A stretch of DNA of 64,000 nucleotides from Bidens hawaiensis (Eukaryota; Streptophyta; Magnoliopsida; Asterales; Asteraceae): NCBI GenBank assembly GCA_021521415.1, contig JAIQDT010002846.1, positions 186,001 to 250,000 on the forward strand, written 5' to 3'. The notes beneath the pieces are model-generated. The model did no database searches and was not told the origin of the DNA. It worked only from the letters and a program-made list of their open reading frames with translations. The translations under genes and the position numbers were made by a program. Below are positions 45,287-57,598 of the stretch, piece after piece. The first letter of the stretch is position 1, and each line of letters begins with the position of its first letter.

Positions 45287-47290
45287 TCAGAAAACCCATC
45301 TTGTATCGAGCGCTTTCTTTCCATCTGGCAGTTTATCGAACTGATTCAACTCTTCATGCATAGCATCCACCCAACTTGGTTCTTGAAGAGCCATTTCCAC
45401 CGACTTCGGCTCAATCTGAGAGATGAAGCAAGAAAACAAACAACTATTTATGTGTCCTGTCTGACTTCTGGTGGACACACCTGCTTCAGGAGGGCCGATA
45501 ACATTCTCAATAGGATGATTTCGTTGGGTTCTTGTCGAAATTGGCTGTTCGGGAACATCTCCAACAGGACATAAGTTAGACAGATTTTCACCGACATCAG
45601 TAAATGGATTCTTCCATCCATAAGCTGTCGTACTATGTGAGTACGAAGTGCTTGCAACGTATTCATTTGGAATGACATCGGGAAACAAAGTGCTCCCAAA
45701 GATTTGACGAATAGGACTCTCCCCCTCAACTGCTGAATCATTTACTGAAGAGTTTGGAATATGCACGGTTTCTGCAACTTCTTTCGATTGGTTGACGGAC
45801 GCAGGTGATTTGTCATCAAGTGGTTCTGCGAAATCATCATCCAAGAGAGGAGATATATGTGACACTGCATGTGAACCTTCACTCTCAGTATCTGCAGTGG
45901 CACCACCTGAAGTTTCTATGTTGATGACCGGAACTACATTGAATGGCTTGAAGAGTTCATTATAGTCGAACAGCCAGTCAGGACCAACACGTGCATCAGT
46001 CTCGTTTTCTTCCAACCAACGAACATCATAGGATTCAAGAATCTGCTTAGTTGACTTATTGTAGACTCTGTAGGCGGGGTGACCAGCATACCCAACAAAG
46101 TAACAATCATCAGCTTTGGCACCAAACTTCGGAGTAGACTCAAGATTCAGTAGAGTACACGGACAACCAAAGGCTCTGAAGTGTGCAACAGTAGGCTTAT
46201 GACCATAAACGATCTCATACGGAGTTTTCATTTTTGATTTGTTGATTATCACCCGATTCTGAACATAGCACGCTGTGTTGATGGCTTCAGCCCAGAAGAA
46301 CAGAGGCAGTTTAGAGTCACACAACATGGTCCTTGCTGCCTCGATAAGAGTCCTGTTTCTCCTTTCAGCCACACCATTCTGTTGAGGTGTCCGAGCTGAG
46401 CTGTACTGACGAAGCACCCTCTTTTCTGAACAAAAATAATTCAATGAAGCATTCTTGAACTCCGTACCATTGTCACAACGAATTCCTTTCAGCTTCAGAT
46501 TCAGCTGATTATCCATCAGCACCACGAACCTCTTGATGAGCTCTGCAGTTTCACTCTTATTTGACAAGAAAAATTCCCAAGTAAAACGTGAGTAATCATC
46601 AGTGATAACCAAACAATAAGAGCTGCGAGAAATACTTAAGACATGAACTGGACCAAAAAGATCCATATGCTATAGCTAAAAAACTGATAAGATGGTACTA
46701 ATCAGTTTTGGCTTGTGAGATTTTCGATTATGCTTGCCCAAAGCACAGGCCACACAATTTTCAATGGTAACAAAATCTTTAACGGTTAATCCACGTACCA
46801 AATCATTTTTAGCAAGACGATTCAGATTTTCATCTTAGCATGACCTAGACGACGATGCCAAAGCATTGCATTATGTTCAGACACTTTTGAGAACAAACAG
46901 GCTATTTCATCAAGAACATTTTTGTTCATGTCGACCACGTAAGCATTATCTTTTCTTTGTGATCGAACAAGAATCCAGTCTTCAGGTATAATGATACCCG
47001 GTTTCAAAATCAAACACTCCCTTTTAGTAAAATGAGTTGAAAACCCTTTATCACAGATTTGTGACACGCTCAACAAACTATGCTTCAGCTCTGGAAAAAA
47101 ATTTAACATTCTCAAATTTCAGAACACTGTTACTTACAGCAACCCTCTGTGTGATCTTCCCTTTTTCTCCACCCGCAAAGGACACATACCCACCATTAAA
47201 AGTTTGAATGTCGTGTAGCTGGGAAACGTCTCCTGTCATGTGCCTGGAACAGCCACTATCAACATACCAAGGTCTGATGATATTCCTTCA
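45287..47290 (-). pseudogene. Copia protease, GAG-pre-integrase and integrase
   Basis: The protease remnant has WYVDSGCSRHMTGDVSQL at about 47270-47210. Next come ELKHSLLSVSQICDKG and the zinc part LWHRRLGHA, then a one-base frameshift at about 46838, then ENCVACALGKH (HHCC motif completed in the new frame). TAGs at 46676-46678 and 46670-46672 precede HMDLFGPV. The core is open from 46666: MDLFGPV (Asp), RCDNGTEFKN (Asp), RTPQQNGVAERRNRTL (Glu), then VNFRAFGCPC-type and YFVGYAGHPAYRVYN segments. A long acidic, Ser-rich linker leads toward RT. The integrase triad is intact although the reading frame upstream is broken. Confidence 0.9.
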
Positions 47291-47316
47291 TAGCTGCTCC
47301 TGCACAAAGTGCGGGA

Positions 47317-50300
47317 TTAATTAGATTTTGGCACCCAGTCCATAGTGACACTGGGTACTCCTGACTCGTCTACCCTGGTTATGGGCTGCCATGACATGTC
47401 TTCTCGATTATCTAAAATGGAAGAAGAAACCTTCTTTACCAGAGACTTAGGCATCCATTTATATTTACCATTGAAAGATTTAATGTTGTTTATATGAATG
47501 GATGGTTCAATCTCTGATTTGCGTGTAGAGGGAACAAATGAATTTGTTCTCCCGACAGGCCGAGGTTTAGAAATCGAGTTCGTTTTCGAAGTAGAAACAT
47601 AGTTTCTATTCCTTTTACTAGACATGTTAGGCTTGGTCTGATGAGGACTAAACCTACCAGTATTGTTCCTGTTCCAATCACCATTAGAAGGATTTGCCTT
47701 GTGATACCAAAAATTTCGTCGATAGGTATCACGAGGCACATTCCTCTGGTAAAATCCATAGTAAGGCACATATGGACGATGTGGACAGTTTCTAGCAATA
47801 TGACCAGGAACCCCACAGTAAAAACAAGTTTGACGTTTTACGTAAAAATCATTATGGTGAACCTTTTCTCTTGACCTATTGTGTGGGTCAGTACGTTTAG
47901 CTTGATATTTATCGTTTGACACATTGTTCGGTTCGACCCCCTTTAGTTCATTTGAGCATCCCTCTTTAATGAACTTGGGTGGTGAGCAGTTTTTAGTTAA
48001 ACTTTTATTTTTAGTTTTCTTATCAAAACCCACATCATCAGATTTCACAGTTTTAACAGAATCAACCACACAATTGTCTTTGCTCTTAACACCAGAGCCC
48101 ACACAAACCGAAGACATAACAGAATTCAAAACAGGCAGTTTTAAAGAAACATCAGAGTTAATGTCTTTGTTAAACGAAACACAAGAGTCATCATCCTCAT
48201 CAGTCCAATCCTCAACAACTACTTTCTCTGCACATGAAGTAAACACGTTAGAATCGTTCACTCCAGAAGTGGATACATCTGTATTCACAAGATCAGACTT
48301 GTCATTCTTATCTTGTTTACCGTACTTCATGCCTTGTACCTTTTCTTCCTATTCTTTGGTGACAGGAAGTTGAACATAGTTGTTATTGTAAGGTGGGGAT
48401 ACCTGACTATAACCTATACCCCTACCTTCGTTTTCTTTCCACCATAGTTGATTATCAATCATTGAGCTAACTACTTTACTGGAACCCTCGAATTTTTTAA
48501 AATCAAGCTCAGCTCTTTCAAATTTAGCAGTTAAATTCAAAATTTCAATTTTGGAGGCTTCCAGTTTAGCGGTTAATTTAGCAATCTCCTGCTTGGCATC
48601 TAGATGGTGACAACAATTTATGCTGAATTCAGATTTAAGCTTAGAAAAATCCTTTTGATTTGCTTCAATTTTATCTAAAAAGGCTTTTTCATTTTTCTTA
48701 AGTTTAAAGTTTTCAGATTTCACTCTCTCCATATCTCTAAGCAAGTTATCATTGTGGAGTTTGTATAAATTAATTTTATCAACACAATCTTGAGAGCATG
48801 GTTGAAAATTTACCTCAGATGAGCTGGAAGAAGTGAAGGCCATGAACGCAAATTGAAGTTCCCTGATCTGCTCCTCAGCAGCATGTTCTTCCTCAGCATT
48901 CTCAACGTGAGCATAATTGGCAGTTTGATTGCTAATGTTGAGAGCAGCCATCTGATCATCCCAAGAAAATTGTTGAGCAACCAAACCTCTTTCACCATTT
49001 CCCGAGCTCCCCCCAACTTTTCCTCTAACATTTCCCACTGGAACCAGCGCCCTTTCGGTGTTTCCTTCCTTTGCTGGGTTGGTACATTCACGAGCAAAAT
49101 GACCCGGCTTGTGACAGTTGTAGCATCTTAGAGTATCCTTGTTGAAACCCACCTTCTGGTTGTTTGTCCTGTTCCAATTGTTCATTCCCGTTCTCTGAGT
49201 GAACTTCTTGGCCCGAAACACTGCCATGGCGATTTGCCAAGAGATATCCATTTCTTCAACATCATCTGGATGGATTTGATCAAGCTCAGCAGCAACAACA
49301 GGTTGAACCAAATCTCCAGCCATGAATGCATTGTAGCAGTTCATGAATCCCGCCATTAAAGCTATGTTCTCTTGAGTTTCCTTTGGGATAGAGGCAATCT
49401 GACTGGAATTCTGATTTGGAGCAGCACCAGATGATTGAGGTTGACTACTTTGAGCAGGTTTAGTGAAGAAAACTGGAGCTGGTTGAGATGGAATGGAGGA
49501 CGTTGGCTCTGAGTGGACTTGAACATTTGGAAGTTTCCTTGAGGTGGAAGTTGCTGAGTGGCTTTAAACATAGACAAGCTGTCTTGTGAGATGTGGGCAT
49601 TGTTGGAAGCGACGTAACCAGCAACACTGTAGGAGTTTGCATGGTTTATTGCATGTTGCTTGTCATCCATGTCACATGCCTTAATGGTAGCCATCATCTC
49701 TGACATAGACATCCTGTTGAGATCTTTTGTCTTCTTGATAACCGCAACATTCATATCCCAGCTTTTGGGCAATGAGTTCACCAACTTGTTGTTTATATCG
49801 GATGTTGCTAGATAGATGCTTGCGGATCTCATCTTAGTCACAAGAGCAATGAATCTTTGAAGTTGTGTTTCCAGCGATTCTCCCAACATATGATTGAACA
49901 TATTGAATTTCTGTCGCAGCAAATCTTGGCGACTTCTCTTCATGTCTTCATTTCCTTCATATACTTCAATTAAGGCCTCCCACAACTCCTTAGCAGATTG
50001 AAGTTCTCTAAAACTTAAAGCAATCTCAGGTGAAAGAGCCATAGTTATGGTTGATAGGGCCTTTTCATCCTCTTCAACTTTCGCAAGATCATCATCATCA
50101 TACATTGCAACAGGCTTCACAACAACTTCAGTTGAATTCTCACGTTGATATGTGATGATTTGGGGTCCCCTAACTATGCTTCTCCAGATCTTAGCATCTT
50201 TCATCTTAACATACTTCTCGAATCGAAATTTCCACTCACTAAATCCCTCATGTGACAGTAGACGAGGCACACGAGTGGTCGTCCCCATTATGGAATCTAG

Positions 50301-50354
50301 TTCTTGAAGGAGTGAAGCATTTGATGACACATTACTATTGGTTAACTGTTCCAT
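47317..50354 (-). pseudogene. Copia gag with two zinc knuckles
   Basis: It starts at ATG 50354 (MEQLTNSNVSSNASLLQELD), 0.4 kb inside the 5' LTR. The capsid part has VPRLLSHEGFSEWKFRFEKY, LSFRELQSAKELWEALIEVY and SLETQLQRFIALVTKMRSA. A frameshift lies at about 49500. The next frame holds CYNCHKPGHFARECTNP (CCHC knuckle, about 49110), a coiled-coil-like Lys/Glu stretch (LKKNEKAFLDKIEANQKDF), an in-frame stop at 48349-48351, and a second CCHC knuckle, CFYCGVPGHIARNCPH (about 47826). It ends WVPKSN with a stop at 47317. Two knuckles far apart and a gag above 900 codons are larger than in simple copia elements. Confidence 0.85.
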
Positions 50355-50757
50355 TTTACAAAAACTTTATTAATCAGGTCCAACTAGGTTCTCGATTAGG
50401 TTTCTGACCGAAAACAAGCTTCAACCGAATACTACAAATGTTGACCGACGACTGCAAGATTTGACCGATAATCACCGAGAATACTATTTCTTGACCGAAG
50501 ACACTGATGTTACGCCAAAAACCCTTGTTTAGAAGCCGAGAACTGCCAAAATCACCCGAGAACTGAATTATGGAATAAGATTAGCAGCCAACTGAATTCC
50601 GTGAATTACGGGATTCAAATTTCTTTCCAGATTAGCCAAATCTCTATCCAAAATAAATCTCTTTTCTTCTCCGATTGATAAACTCGCCTGAGAATCACCA
50701 AACAAATAATCTCTTGAATCCGTTGATATCACAATAACGAGCCTGAATAGGTCTAAG

Positions 50758-50769
50758 GCTCTGATACCA
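50758..50769 (-). other. Copia primer-binding site for initiator tRNA-Met
   Basis: TGGTATCAGAGC on the minus strand, two bases inside the 5' LTR. This is the standard initiator-tRNA-Met complement of plant copia elements and fixes the direction of the element. Confidence 0.95.
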
Positions 50770-50771
50770 AT

Positions 50772-51145
50772 TGTAAGTCCCGTGGAGGATCTTTCAATAT
50801 GATATCAACTAATCTTAATATTGGTGCGGAAATCCAACACAAGATGATACAAGAATAAGTATAAAGAGCTCAAAAGATTGCTTCAAAACACACGTTAAGA
50901 TTAACATCGGGTGCTTAAGCACAATATTTACAATACTCGTCTAATGTATCTATCATACTAGACGGCCAAAATCACACACGTCAACCGCTCCTAAACCCTA
51001 TACAAGATATCTATAAATAGGGTAGCCAACATACCAGCCCAACAAAAGCCCAAAGCCCACCGAGAACCATAAGACTCTCGGTTTACATAATACACCTAAC
51101 CTAAGCCCAAACATACAAGCATAAACCACAAAATATAGCCCAACA
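50772..51145 (-). repeat. Copia 5' LTR
   Basis: 374 bp, matching 41101-41474 with about 10 substitutions and no length change. It is bounded by the primer site on one side and by resumption of the X LTR on the other. Confidence 0.9.
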
Positions 51146-53093
51146 TAAATCGTATTCGTTTACGTTTAACCCAACCCGTAATATTTTAGATATTTATTGT
51201 TAATCAAAAATCAAATTTTTATGAGTTATTAAGTTTCCTTATGTTCATTTTATACCCTTTAGGTTTCATACGTAGTTCATTTCTTATTTTGATCATGAAA
51301 AGTTCAATACTTGACCAAATAACAAACCACAAGGACCTAAATCATCAAAAACTGAAACCTTACCCATAGGAGGCCGAAGCTTCACGCGACCAACATCCCT
51401 TCCCCCACCATGCAGCGCTATGGAGACTCTGATTAGATCGTTTAAGTTATTTCGTTTCCTAGTTCGTTTTTAGCATGTAAATCGCTTATTTTAGGCATAA
51501 ATCGAGTGAATTAAGGTCCAAGAAAGGGATATTAACCAAAATACAAGTCCATACTCTTAAATTATTGATCAAGCACGAAATCTCTGGTTTATTTCATAGA
51601 TATTCTCATTAAAATCGTATTTTGTTACTTAAACGAGTAAATCTTCCAAAAATGGTTCGTTATTGCTGTCCCTATATAAACAATCCCTAATATCCTACCA
51701 TAAGACTTTACACTAACCCTAGAGGAGCCTTCTCAGTCGTCCTACCCTCTGTTCATCATCATTATTCTCGATTTTTGTTTATTTGGTTGAAGACATACTC
51801 TTAGACGTTTGACTTTGCATGCGTGTGGACGGTTGACAGGCCATATCTTTTTATTCTTTCGCTTTCCGGGTAAGTTGTAAACTGTAAAATCATTCATATA
51901 CATTCCCTAGTCAATAAACTTCAATCAATTTTGTTGGTTGAAAGGTGTTGACCGGTCAAATCGTTTAAAACTCGTTAAAGGGCAAAATAGTCAACTAGTT
52001 TGACTTACCGTTTTCTCATACTTCTGGTCGGATTCAACGTTCGGTCCAGAAGACTTTTATTCTCATAACGTAATTTTAAGTCTACTGACCAGAACCCGAC
52101 TTCCGACTCACTGTTCGGATTATAGTCAGTACCAGCTCGTTTAAATCTTAAAACAAACATAACTTAAATTAAACTTCCATTTGGATTGATTCCAGCGGCA
52201 ACAAGTTCGTTTTTCATTATATTTACCATATCCTAAAGTCTCATATTCTGAGTTCTTTATATCGTTTGACGTGTAGTGGACGGCTCGCTTATTCATATTT
52301 ATATTCGTTGTCTTTAACCTAAGGTGAGTTTTATCATTCCCCTATTTTAATAAGTTTTCTAAACGTTTTGAGGACATATGCGTACCTATCCGTATTTCGT
52401 ACTATATATATATATATATTCAAACAAATGCATACGTGTAATTGTGAGTGACTTAATCAAATATACGTGCTACATGCTTAATTGTGTTAATTTTCATTCA
52501 TTCGTATATTGTGTTGATATTCATTCATTCGTACATTCGGAGAGGTCCAACGTATTCCCATGTATTGGGTGCTCATGCTATTGACCAACGCCCAATTCGC
52601 TTGGCAACGGTCTTATTATTATTTGCTCATGGTTGATTTACCGGCGCCCGATTCGCTTGGCAAAGGTTTAATCAACAACTTATTTTCTCATGGTTTGATT
52701 CATTTAACGCATTTATTACGCTATGCTTAATTATATTGACATGCAAAACTGGTGATATTCACACTCAACTTTATGTTGACAAACTCTGTTTTCTACGCAT
52801 ATGCAGGTTGCTTGTATTGAAGATTGAAGTTTGGACACGTAGACAAGACCTTAGGATATAATTAAGATAATCATTATTTGAGCTTATATTCATGTATTTA
52901 GATTGTTTGTTGAAATTGAATAATGTGTGTATACTTTGAATAAAATAATTAATTAGATATTGTCACTTATAATCATGATAGTATCTTCGAGCTGTGAGCA
53001 ATGGGATCACGCCCCGGCATTTCCGCCTTAGGTTGGGGTGTGACAGAAATCCACTACCCAAAAGGTCCAGATATCCGACTTTGAATAACCCTA

Positions 53094-53563
53094 ATAAGAT
53101 TGGTTGAGTAATGAGGTTGAATTATTGAGGAAAAGTTGATGTTGCGCTAACATTGCGCAGACATGATAAATGATGGAGAATGATCCATAACGGATGGTCT
53201 TATAAAACAAACCGAGGTTGGTATAATACCTGGATGGCCACGGAAACAAATCGGGACAATGACTATTGAGCAAAATATGAAGAAACAAAACCATTGTCGA
53301 TTGGAACTTGGATGAAGGCAAAGATCATATACTAACTTTAACACCTTGTCCAGTTTGTATCATATGCAAAGACCCCTTCCCCCTCCATGTCTAATTATTA
53401 ATTTCGTTCAGATGCGAAAACTATGTGTGATTTAGTTCATGTTGTTCAACAAAATTTGTGTTTTAGTTATTGATGTGTATTTAGTTCTTTTGTGTTATGA
53501 TGATGATTAAAGGATGAATTAATAGAAAAAACCAACATATATACTGTGTTTTAGGTGATGTTT
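53094..53563. other. Spacer related to 40270-40400
   Basis: GATTGGTTGAGTAATGAGG... resembles GGGTTGAGTTATGTGG... on the far side of the nest (40280), so a repeat may have spanned the insertion point of the hAT-like element or two copies lie close by. No gene seen. Confidence 0.35.
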
Positions 53564-54310
53564 GTTTTTTCAGGGGTAAAATGTCTGCAGTCTGCGGACC
53601 ACGTCTGCAGACATCTGTAGCAGAAGAGGTGGACCAAACCTTTGCACTCTGAAAGATGAAGACTGTTTGTTTTTTAACGTCTACAGACTGCTAAAACTTT
53701 CAATATAAGCTCTATACCAAAAACACAAATTATCCAGTAACAATTAAAACATATAAGTCCAAATTTTATACCTCTGAACTAGCAAATTATAAAACTTGCA
53801 TTAACAATTTTCCACGTGAATGTTTTTTCCTTCAAAAGTTTCTTCAATTGTTTTCGAAAGTAGATAGTTCATACATAATGAATTAACGAGCCAAAACTCG
53901 AGCTTAAAACAACTCACAAGCCAATGACATAAACCTAAACTTTCTACACACATTTTTCAACTAAAAACTTTCTATTGACTTTTTGTAATCCTTAACTTTC
54001 TACAAACTTTTTTCAACTAAGAACTAATAATACTTGAACAATTATGCAAAATTATAATTGAACCCAAAAAAAAACTAATCAATTAACAACTCAATTGAAC
54101 AAATCAATTAACAAGAATTTAATTAACAAAAACTAACTTAATTGATATCTGATGGAAATAATGAGTTTAAAAGAGGTTGGAAGACTATGGTCCAAGTCTG
54201 CACCAAGAAGAGGGCGCGCAGACGTTTTTTAATGAAACGTCTTCGAAAAAACAAACAGTCTGCAGAGGGCAATGTCTGCGCGTTGCAGACAAAAGAGGCC
54301 AGGAAGATCA
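53564..54310. repeat. Inverted-repeat element rich in GTCTGCAG
   Basis: Near the left side TGTCTGCAGTCTGCGG, GTCTGCAGACATCTG and GAAGACTGTTTGTTTTTTAA occur. Near the right side, inverted, come GCAGACTGTTTGTTTTTTCG and GTCTGCGCG. The middle (53700-54130) is AT-rich. This looks like a non-autonomous DNA element; I could not fix the ends or a target duplication. Confidence 0.5.
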
Positions 54311-56183
54311 TTTGTAAAAAAATAAACATCACCTTAGTTCATGTTCAAAATATTGTGTTATATTCAAGACAAAAAACAAAAAAAAATAATAATAATAATA
54401 ACATATTATGTTTTAGTTCATAAATAATGTTTAATGTATTTTAGTTTATAAACATTAAGTTAGGTATCAACGTATCACATGATTTACCGTGCTTTAATTT
54501 ATAGCTGTTTAAAAAAAATATATTTTCTTTACGGTGTTTTAGTTTGTTACTGTGTTTTAGCTCAAAGTTTATACTAAGAATTATCGAGTTTAAATCTCGA
54601 CCATAAAACCATTTTACCCTTTTAAAGATCAAAAGTTAGTTATTAACTAAAACACACCATGCAATTTAACTCTCATATATTTAATCTAAATCATTAGCAG
54701 GCTTGATGCAAATGTTGGAATCACTTCCCTAACCTTTTTATTCGTAACACACAAACACATGTGCACACACATATGATGTTGCGGAAAACTTCATACTAAG
54801 TTGGCTTGGATTGGCTTGAAATTAAAACTCTTAAACTGAAGCTCAACTTAATTAAAAATTAAGACGGTTCACTCGACTCATTTTGGCCTGACTTTACAAC
54901 TTATTTTGTCGTAAGAGCCAAAAATATAACTTATTATTGCCAAAGACTTAAAATAAAACTTATTTAGCCCAAGGATAAGTGTATACGTTACAAAATTTAT
55001 TAGTTATTATAAGGGCTTATCTTGTCTTTATAGAGTAGGTGAGACCTCTACTTTTCTTTCTTCAATAATTTGGAACAAAGTAAACAAGGGCCAAAGGTAT
55101 ATTGTAGCCCGGGGCGCCCCCCAGTTTTCCGCTTAGTAGTGTAAATTTATGCATTTTCATCCGAAAACTTTTATACATAATGTGAATTTACCCATTTTCG
55201 TCCAAAAAGTTTTTAAGCCCGGCCACACTCTAGTTTATGGAATTTTTTATACATATTGAGTTTGGTCACCTCGCCATTTTCGTCCAAACTTTGCATTAAA
55301 AGTAAAAGTAAAAATGAAATGGATGAATTTTTACCCAAAAAACAAAGCGGCTTTTATAGTCATTTCTTTTATCAAAAGGTGTTATATGATCCGACGTGGG
55401 ATAAAAAAAATCTTAAATTCTAAGAGATTTGAAGAGAGTGAAATTTAAAACATTCTATTTGGTTTAACGCATTGCATCTTGTGTTTTAATACTCATAATT
55501 ACTTCTAACTTTTAAATTTATGTAAAATCATATTTTTCCTTCTTAGTGACATTGTGTTTTAATAAGCATTGCATCTTGTGTTTTCTACTATATTATAATT
55601 CTAATATAATATGGATATATATTTAATGAGAAATACTTAAATTTTCAACATGTTTGGGTGTGAAAATTGATGCAATTGTCCGCATGAGAGAGAGATGACA
55701 TGAGATACTAGTCCATCCACTACATTCCTGTATTATATGTTCTTTTTTTTTCGAACTATAAATTGTATGTTACGATCAGTCGACAAATTTAAAATACAAG
55801 AAAGTAACTATTAATAAGGGTTATGTTCAAATAAGAAGTTTAATTTTCCTAAGAAGGCTAGGAAGAAGGGTATTTTAGTCTAACATTTAAATATCAAAAC
55901 TCATTTATTTTAATCTTAAAACTCACTTACATAAAACCCAATTATATCTTCACTCATCTCCTACAACCACCACCACTCCACCGCCCACCGCCACAACAAC
56001 CGTCACCCACCGCCACCACATCGCCGTTCGAAAAAACATAATGAAAAACACAATGTAAAAAACACAATAAAAAAACATAAGGATAAAAACACAATAAAAA
56101 ACAAAATTGTATGACACAATGTAAAAAATACAATGGAAAAAACACAATTAAAAAAAACACAATGAAAAATACTATTGTATAGC
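54311..56183. other. Spacer
   Basis: AT-rich. 55125-55300 has a degenerate repeated phrase, CATTTTCGTCCAAA. 55965-56030 is a CACC-rich stretch, and 56035-56190 repeats AAAACACAAT many times, as does the complement at 63360-63520. No gene seen. Confidence 0.45.
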
Positions 56184-56198
56184 ACAATTTTGTAAAAC
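56184..56198. repeat. Left 15-bp target duplication of the LINE
   Basis: ACAATTTTGTAAAAC is repeated exactly at 56983-56997. Confidence 0.9.
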
Positions 56199-56982
56199 CC
56201 AATCAATCAATCAATCAATCAATCATACCCAGTAAAATCCCACCGACAGCAAAGCTATAGGTAGGGTTTGGGGAGGGTGGGATGTAGGCATACCGTACCT
56301 CTATCCAAAGGAATAAAGAGGTGGCTTCCAGAGAGACCCTCGGCTCTAAATACATGTGTATGAAGCAAAATAAAGGAAATCAAAGTTTAACAGTTATATA
56401 AAAACTACTACTAATTATAATAATATTAATAATAAGGTCACAGTTTAATAGCTATATAAAAGCTAATAATAATTATAATAATAATAATAATAATAATATA
56501 TGTAAGGGAAATACCATTATGGTATGTGACCTAAATAAGTCAAGTCTAAGCCCTAAGATATTCAATTCTCTCTAAAAATCCTTAACTTTAATTCTACTTC
56601 TCAACGAATTCCTATCCTCAACCATGTCCTCGGAGAGGTTTAGGTCTATCAAATCATGACTAATCCTCTCATCCCAAGTCAATTTCGGTCGTCCTCTACC
56701 CCTCCTCCCCTCTATAGTAATGTTTTCTACGGATCTAACAGGATTCGTCGACTGTCTTCTCTTTACATGTCCAACCCATCACAATCTCCACTCTCTTATC
56801 TTGTCTGCTATGTTCGCCACCCCTAATCTCTCGCGAAACACAACGTTTCCTATTCGGTCTAGCCTTGTGTGCCCACACATCCAACTTAGCATTCTCATTT
56901 ATGCTACCTCCATCTTCCGCACCTGTGCCTTCTTGATGGCCCAACAATCTGTTCCATATAGCATTGCAGGTCTAACTGCCCA
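56199..56982 (-). mobile_element. 5'-truncated RTE-like LINE with 15-bp target duplication
   Basis: Read on the minus strand it begins inside the C-terminus of the LINE protein (56975), passes through a 3' UTR and ends in a (GATT)n tail at 56226-56199. The 15-bp duplication on both sides, the 5' truncation and the simple-repeat tail are the marks of target-primed reverse transcription. The 3' UTR (reverse of ACCCAGTAAAATCCCACCG and AGAGACCCTCGGCTC) resembles the plant RTE families I know. Confidence 0.85.
56530..56975 (-). pseudogene. RTE LINE protein, C-terminal end
   Basis: The minus-strand frame reads AMLYGTDCWAIKKAQVRKME, MRMLSWMCGHTRLDRIGN, ERLGVANIADKIREW, WVGHVKRRQ, GRRGRGRPKLTWDERISHDL and ends at a TAG near 56575. 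This matches the region after the RT domain of RTE-type LINEs (YGxECWxxKKxxxxKMxVAEMRMLRWMxGxTRxDKIRN, WFGHVxRR, RGRGRPKxTW). Two in-frame stops, after KMEVA and before WVGHV, show decay. Confidence 0.85.
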
Positions 56983-56997
56983 ACAATTTTGTAAAAC

Positions 56998-57598
56998 ACA
57001 ATTTGTAAAAAACCCACTAATTTTTTTTTAATTTTTATATTACAATATGGTACTCATATTAAAGATAAAAAGACACTCGTTATTATGGTGAATTTGTTTT
57101 TCAATAAAAACGTAGTAAAATAAAAGTTATGGACGTTTAAAAATGATGGGGGAATTTGACATGTGCCTTGCATATGAAGAGAGAAAGTCAACAAATGTGT
57201 TATTCCTTTTATACCATTTCCCTTGTGTTCACACTTGTTTTCCTCCAAAACTAATCTCAACCCTCCATGTTCAAAATTTATGGACAAGATTACTTCTTAT
57301 CCTTCCTACAAAAACTATACTTCCTATTATAACCTAACGCATATCAATAATATACCAATTATCTAATTATTCATTTTCTAAGGACGCCAAAACTGAATTT
57401 ATAATTATGTATACCCTACTAATATACATACAGGTCACAAAGTCTCCTCATATCCAGTCAACTCTTAAAAACACACTCCGTTTTTCTATAAATTGTCCCC
57501 ACTAATAGTTTGGAAACCGGACCGCACCAATCTAGAGCTACCATATCTTAATTGTTTCATACAACTTGCTACGTTGACCACTATTACTCCTAGATAAT
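56998..57598. other. Upstream region of the transporter gene
   Basis: AT-rich, with a TATA-like box at 57487-57493. No other gene seen. Confidence 0.45.
57487..57493 (+). promoter_or_regulatory. TATA-like box upstream of the transporter
   Basis: TATAAAT, 106 bp before the ATG at 57599, a plausible distance for a plant promoter plus a short leader. No other promoter element recognised. Confidence 0.4.

Larger units (their letters stand above)
41101..51145 (-). mobile_element. Ty1/copia retrotransposon, complete in structure, 10,045 bp
   Basis: It has two 374-bp LTRs (41101-41474 and 50772-51145), a tRNA-Met primer site at 50758-50769, gag, protease, integrase, RT and RNase H in copia order on the minus strand, and a polypurine tract at 41475-41485. 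The flanks TAAAC (41096-41100) and TAAAT (51146-51150) are a 5-bp duplication with one mismatch. The LTRs differ at about 10 positions by eye (about 2.7%). At a commonly used plant rate of 1.3e-8 per site per year this would be near one million years; that is inference. Several stops and frameshifts disable it. Confidence 0.9.
41077..53045. mobile_element. Solo X-family LTR, interrupted by a copia element
   Basis: The LTR is 41077-41100 plus 51146-53045 (1,924 bp in all), bracketed by a perfect GAAAT duplication. It matches the copies at 8759-10438 and 15757-16848: the start TGTAACATTTC, the TTGAAGACATACTCTTAGAC block and the end TTCCGCCTTAGGTTGGGGTG. No gypsy internal region is present, so the element was reduced to a solo LTR by recombination. 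TATATAAA at 51673-51680 is its TATA box. Confidence 0.85.
40665..53093. mobile_element. hAT-like element split by a nested LTR insertion
   Basis: The left end TAGGGGTGTTAAAAAAATCC (40665) and the right end (inverted TAGGGTTATTCAAAGTCGG, ending 53093) form imperfect inverted repeats. ATATCCGAA words fill the left part and recur just before the right end (AGATATCCGAC). The flanks ATAATATG and ATAAGATT agree at 6 of 8 bases. Without the insert at 41077-53045 plus its duplication, the element is about 455 bp. No transposase. Confidence 0.6.

Noticed and set aside
47924..48373. 149-codon plus-strand frame inside the copia gag
   Set aside because: A shadow of the minus-strand gag; Ser/Thr-rich composition follows from the coding strand.
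55954..56206. Phe/Cys/Val-rich minus frames (65-82 codons)
   Set aside because: They come from the repeated AAAACACAAT word and are not proteins.
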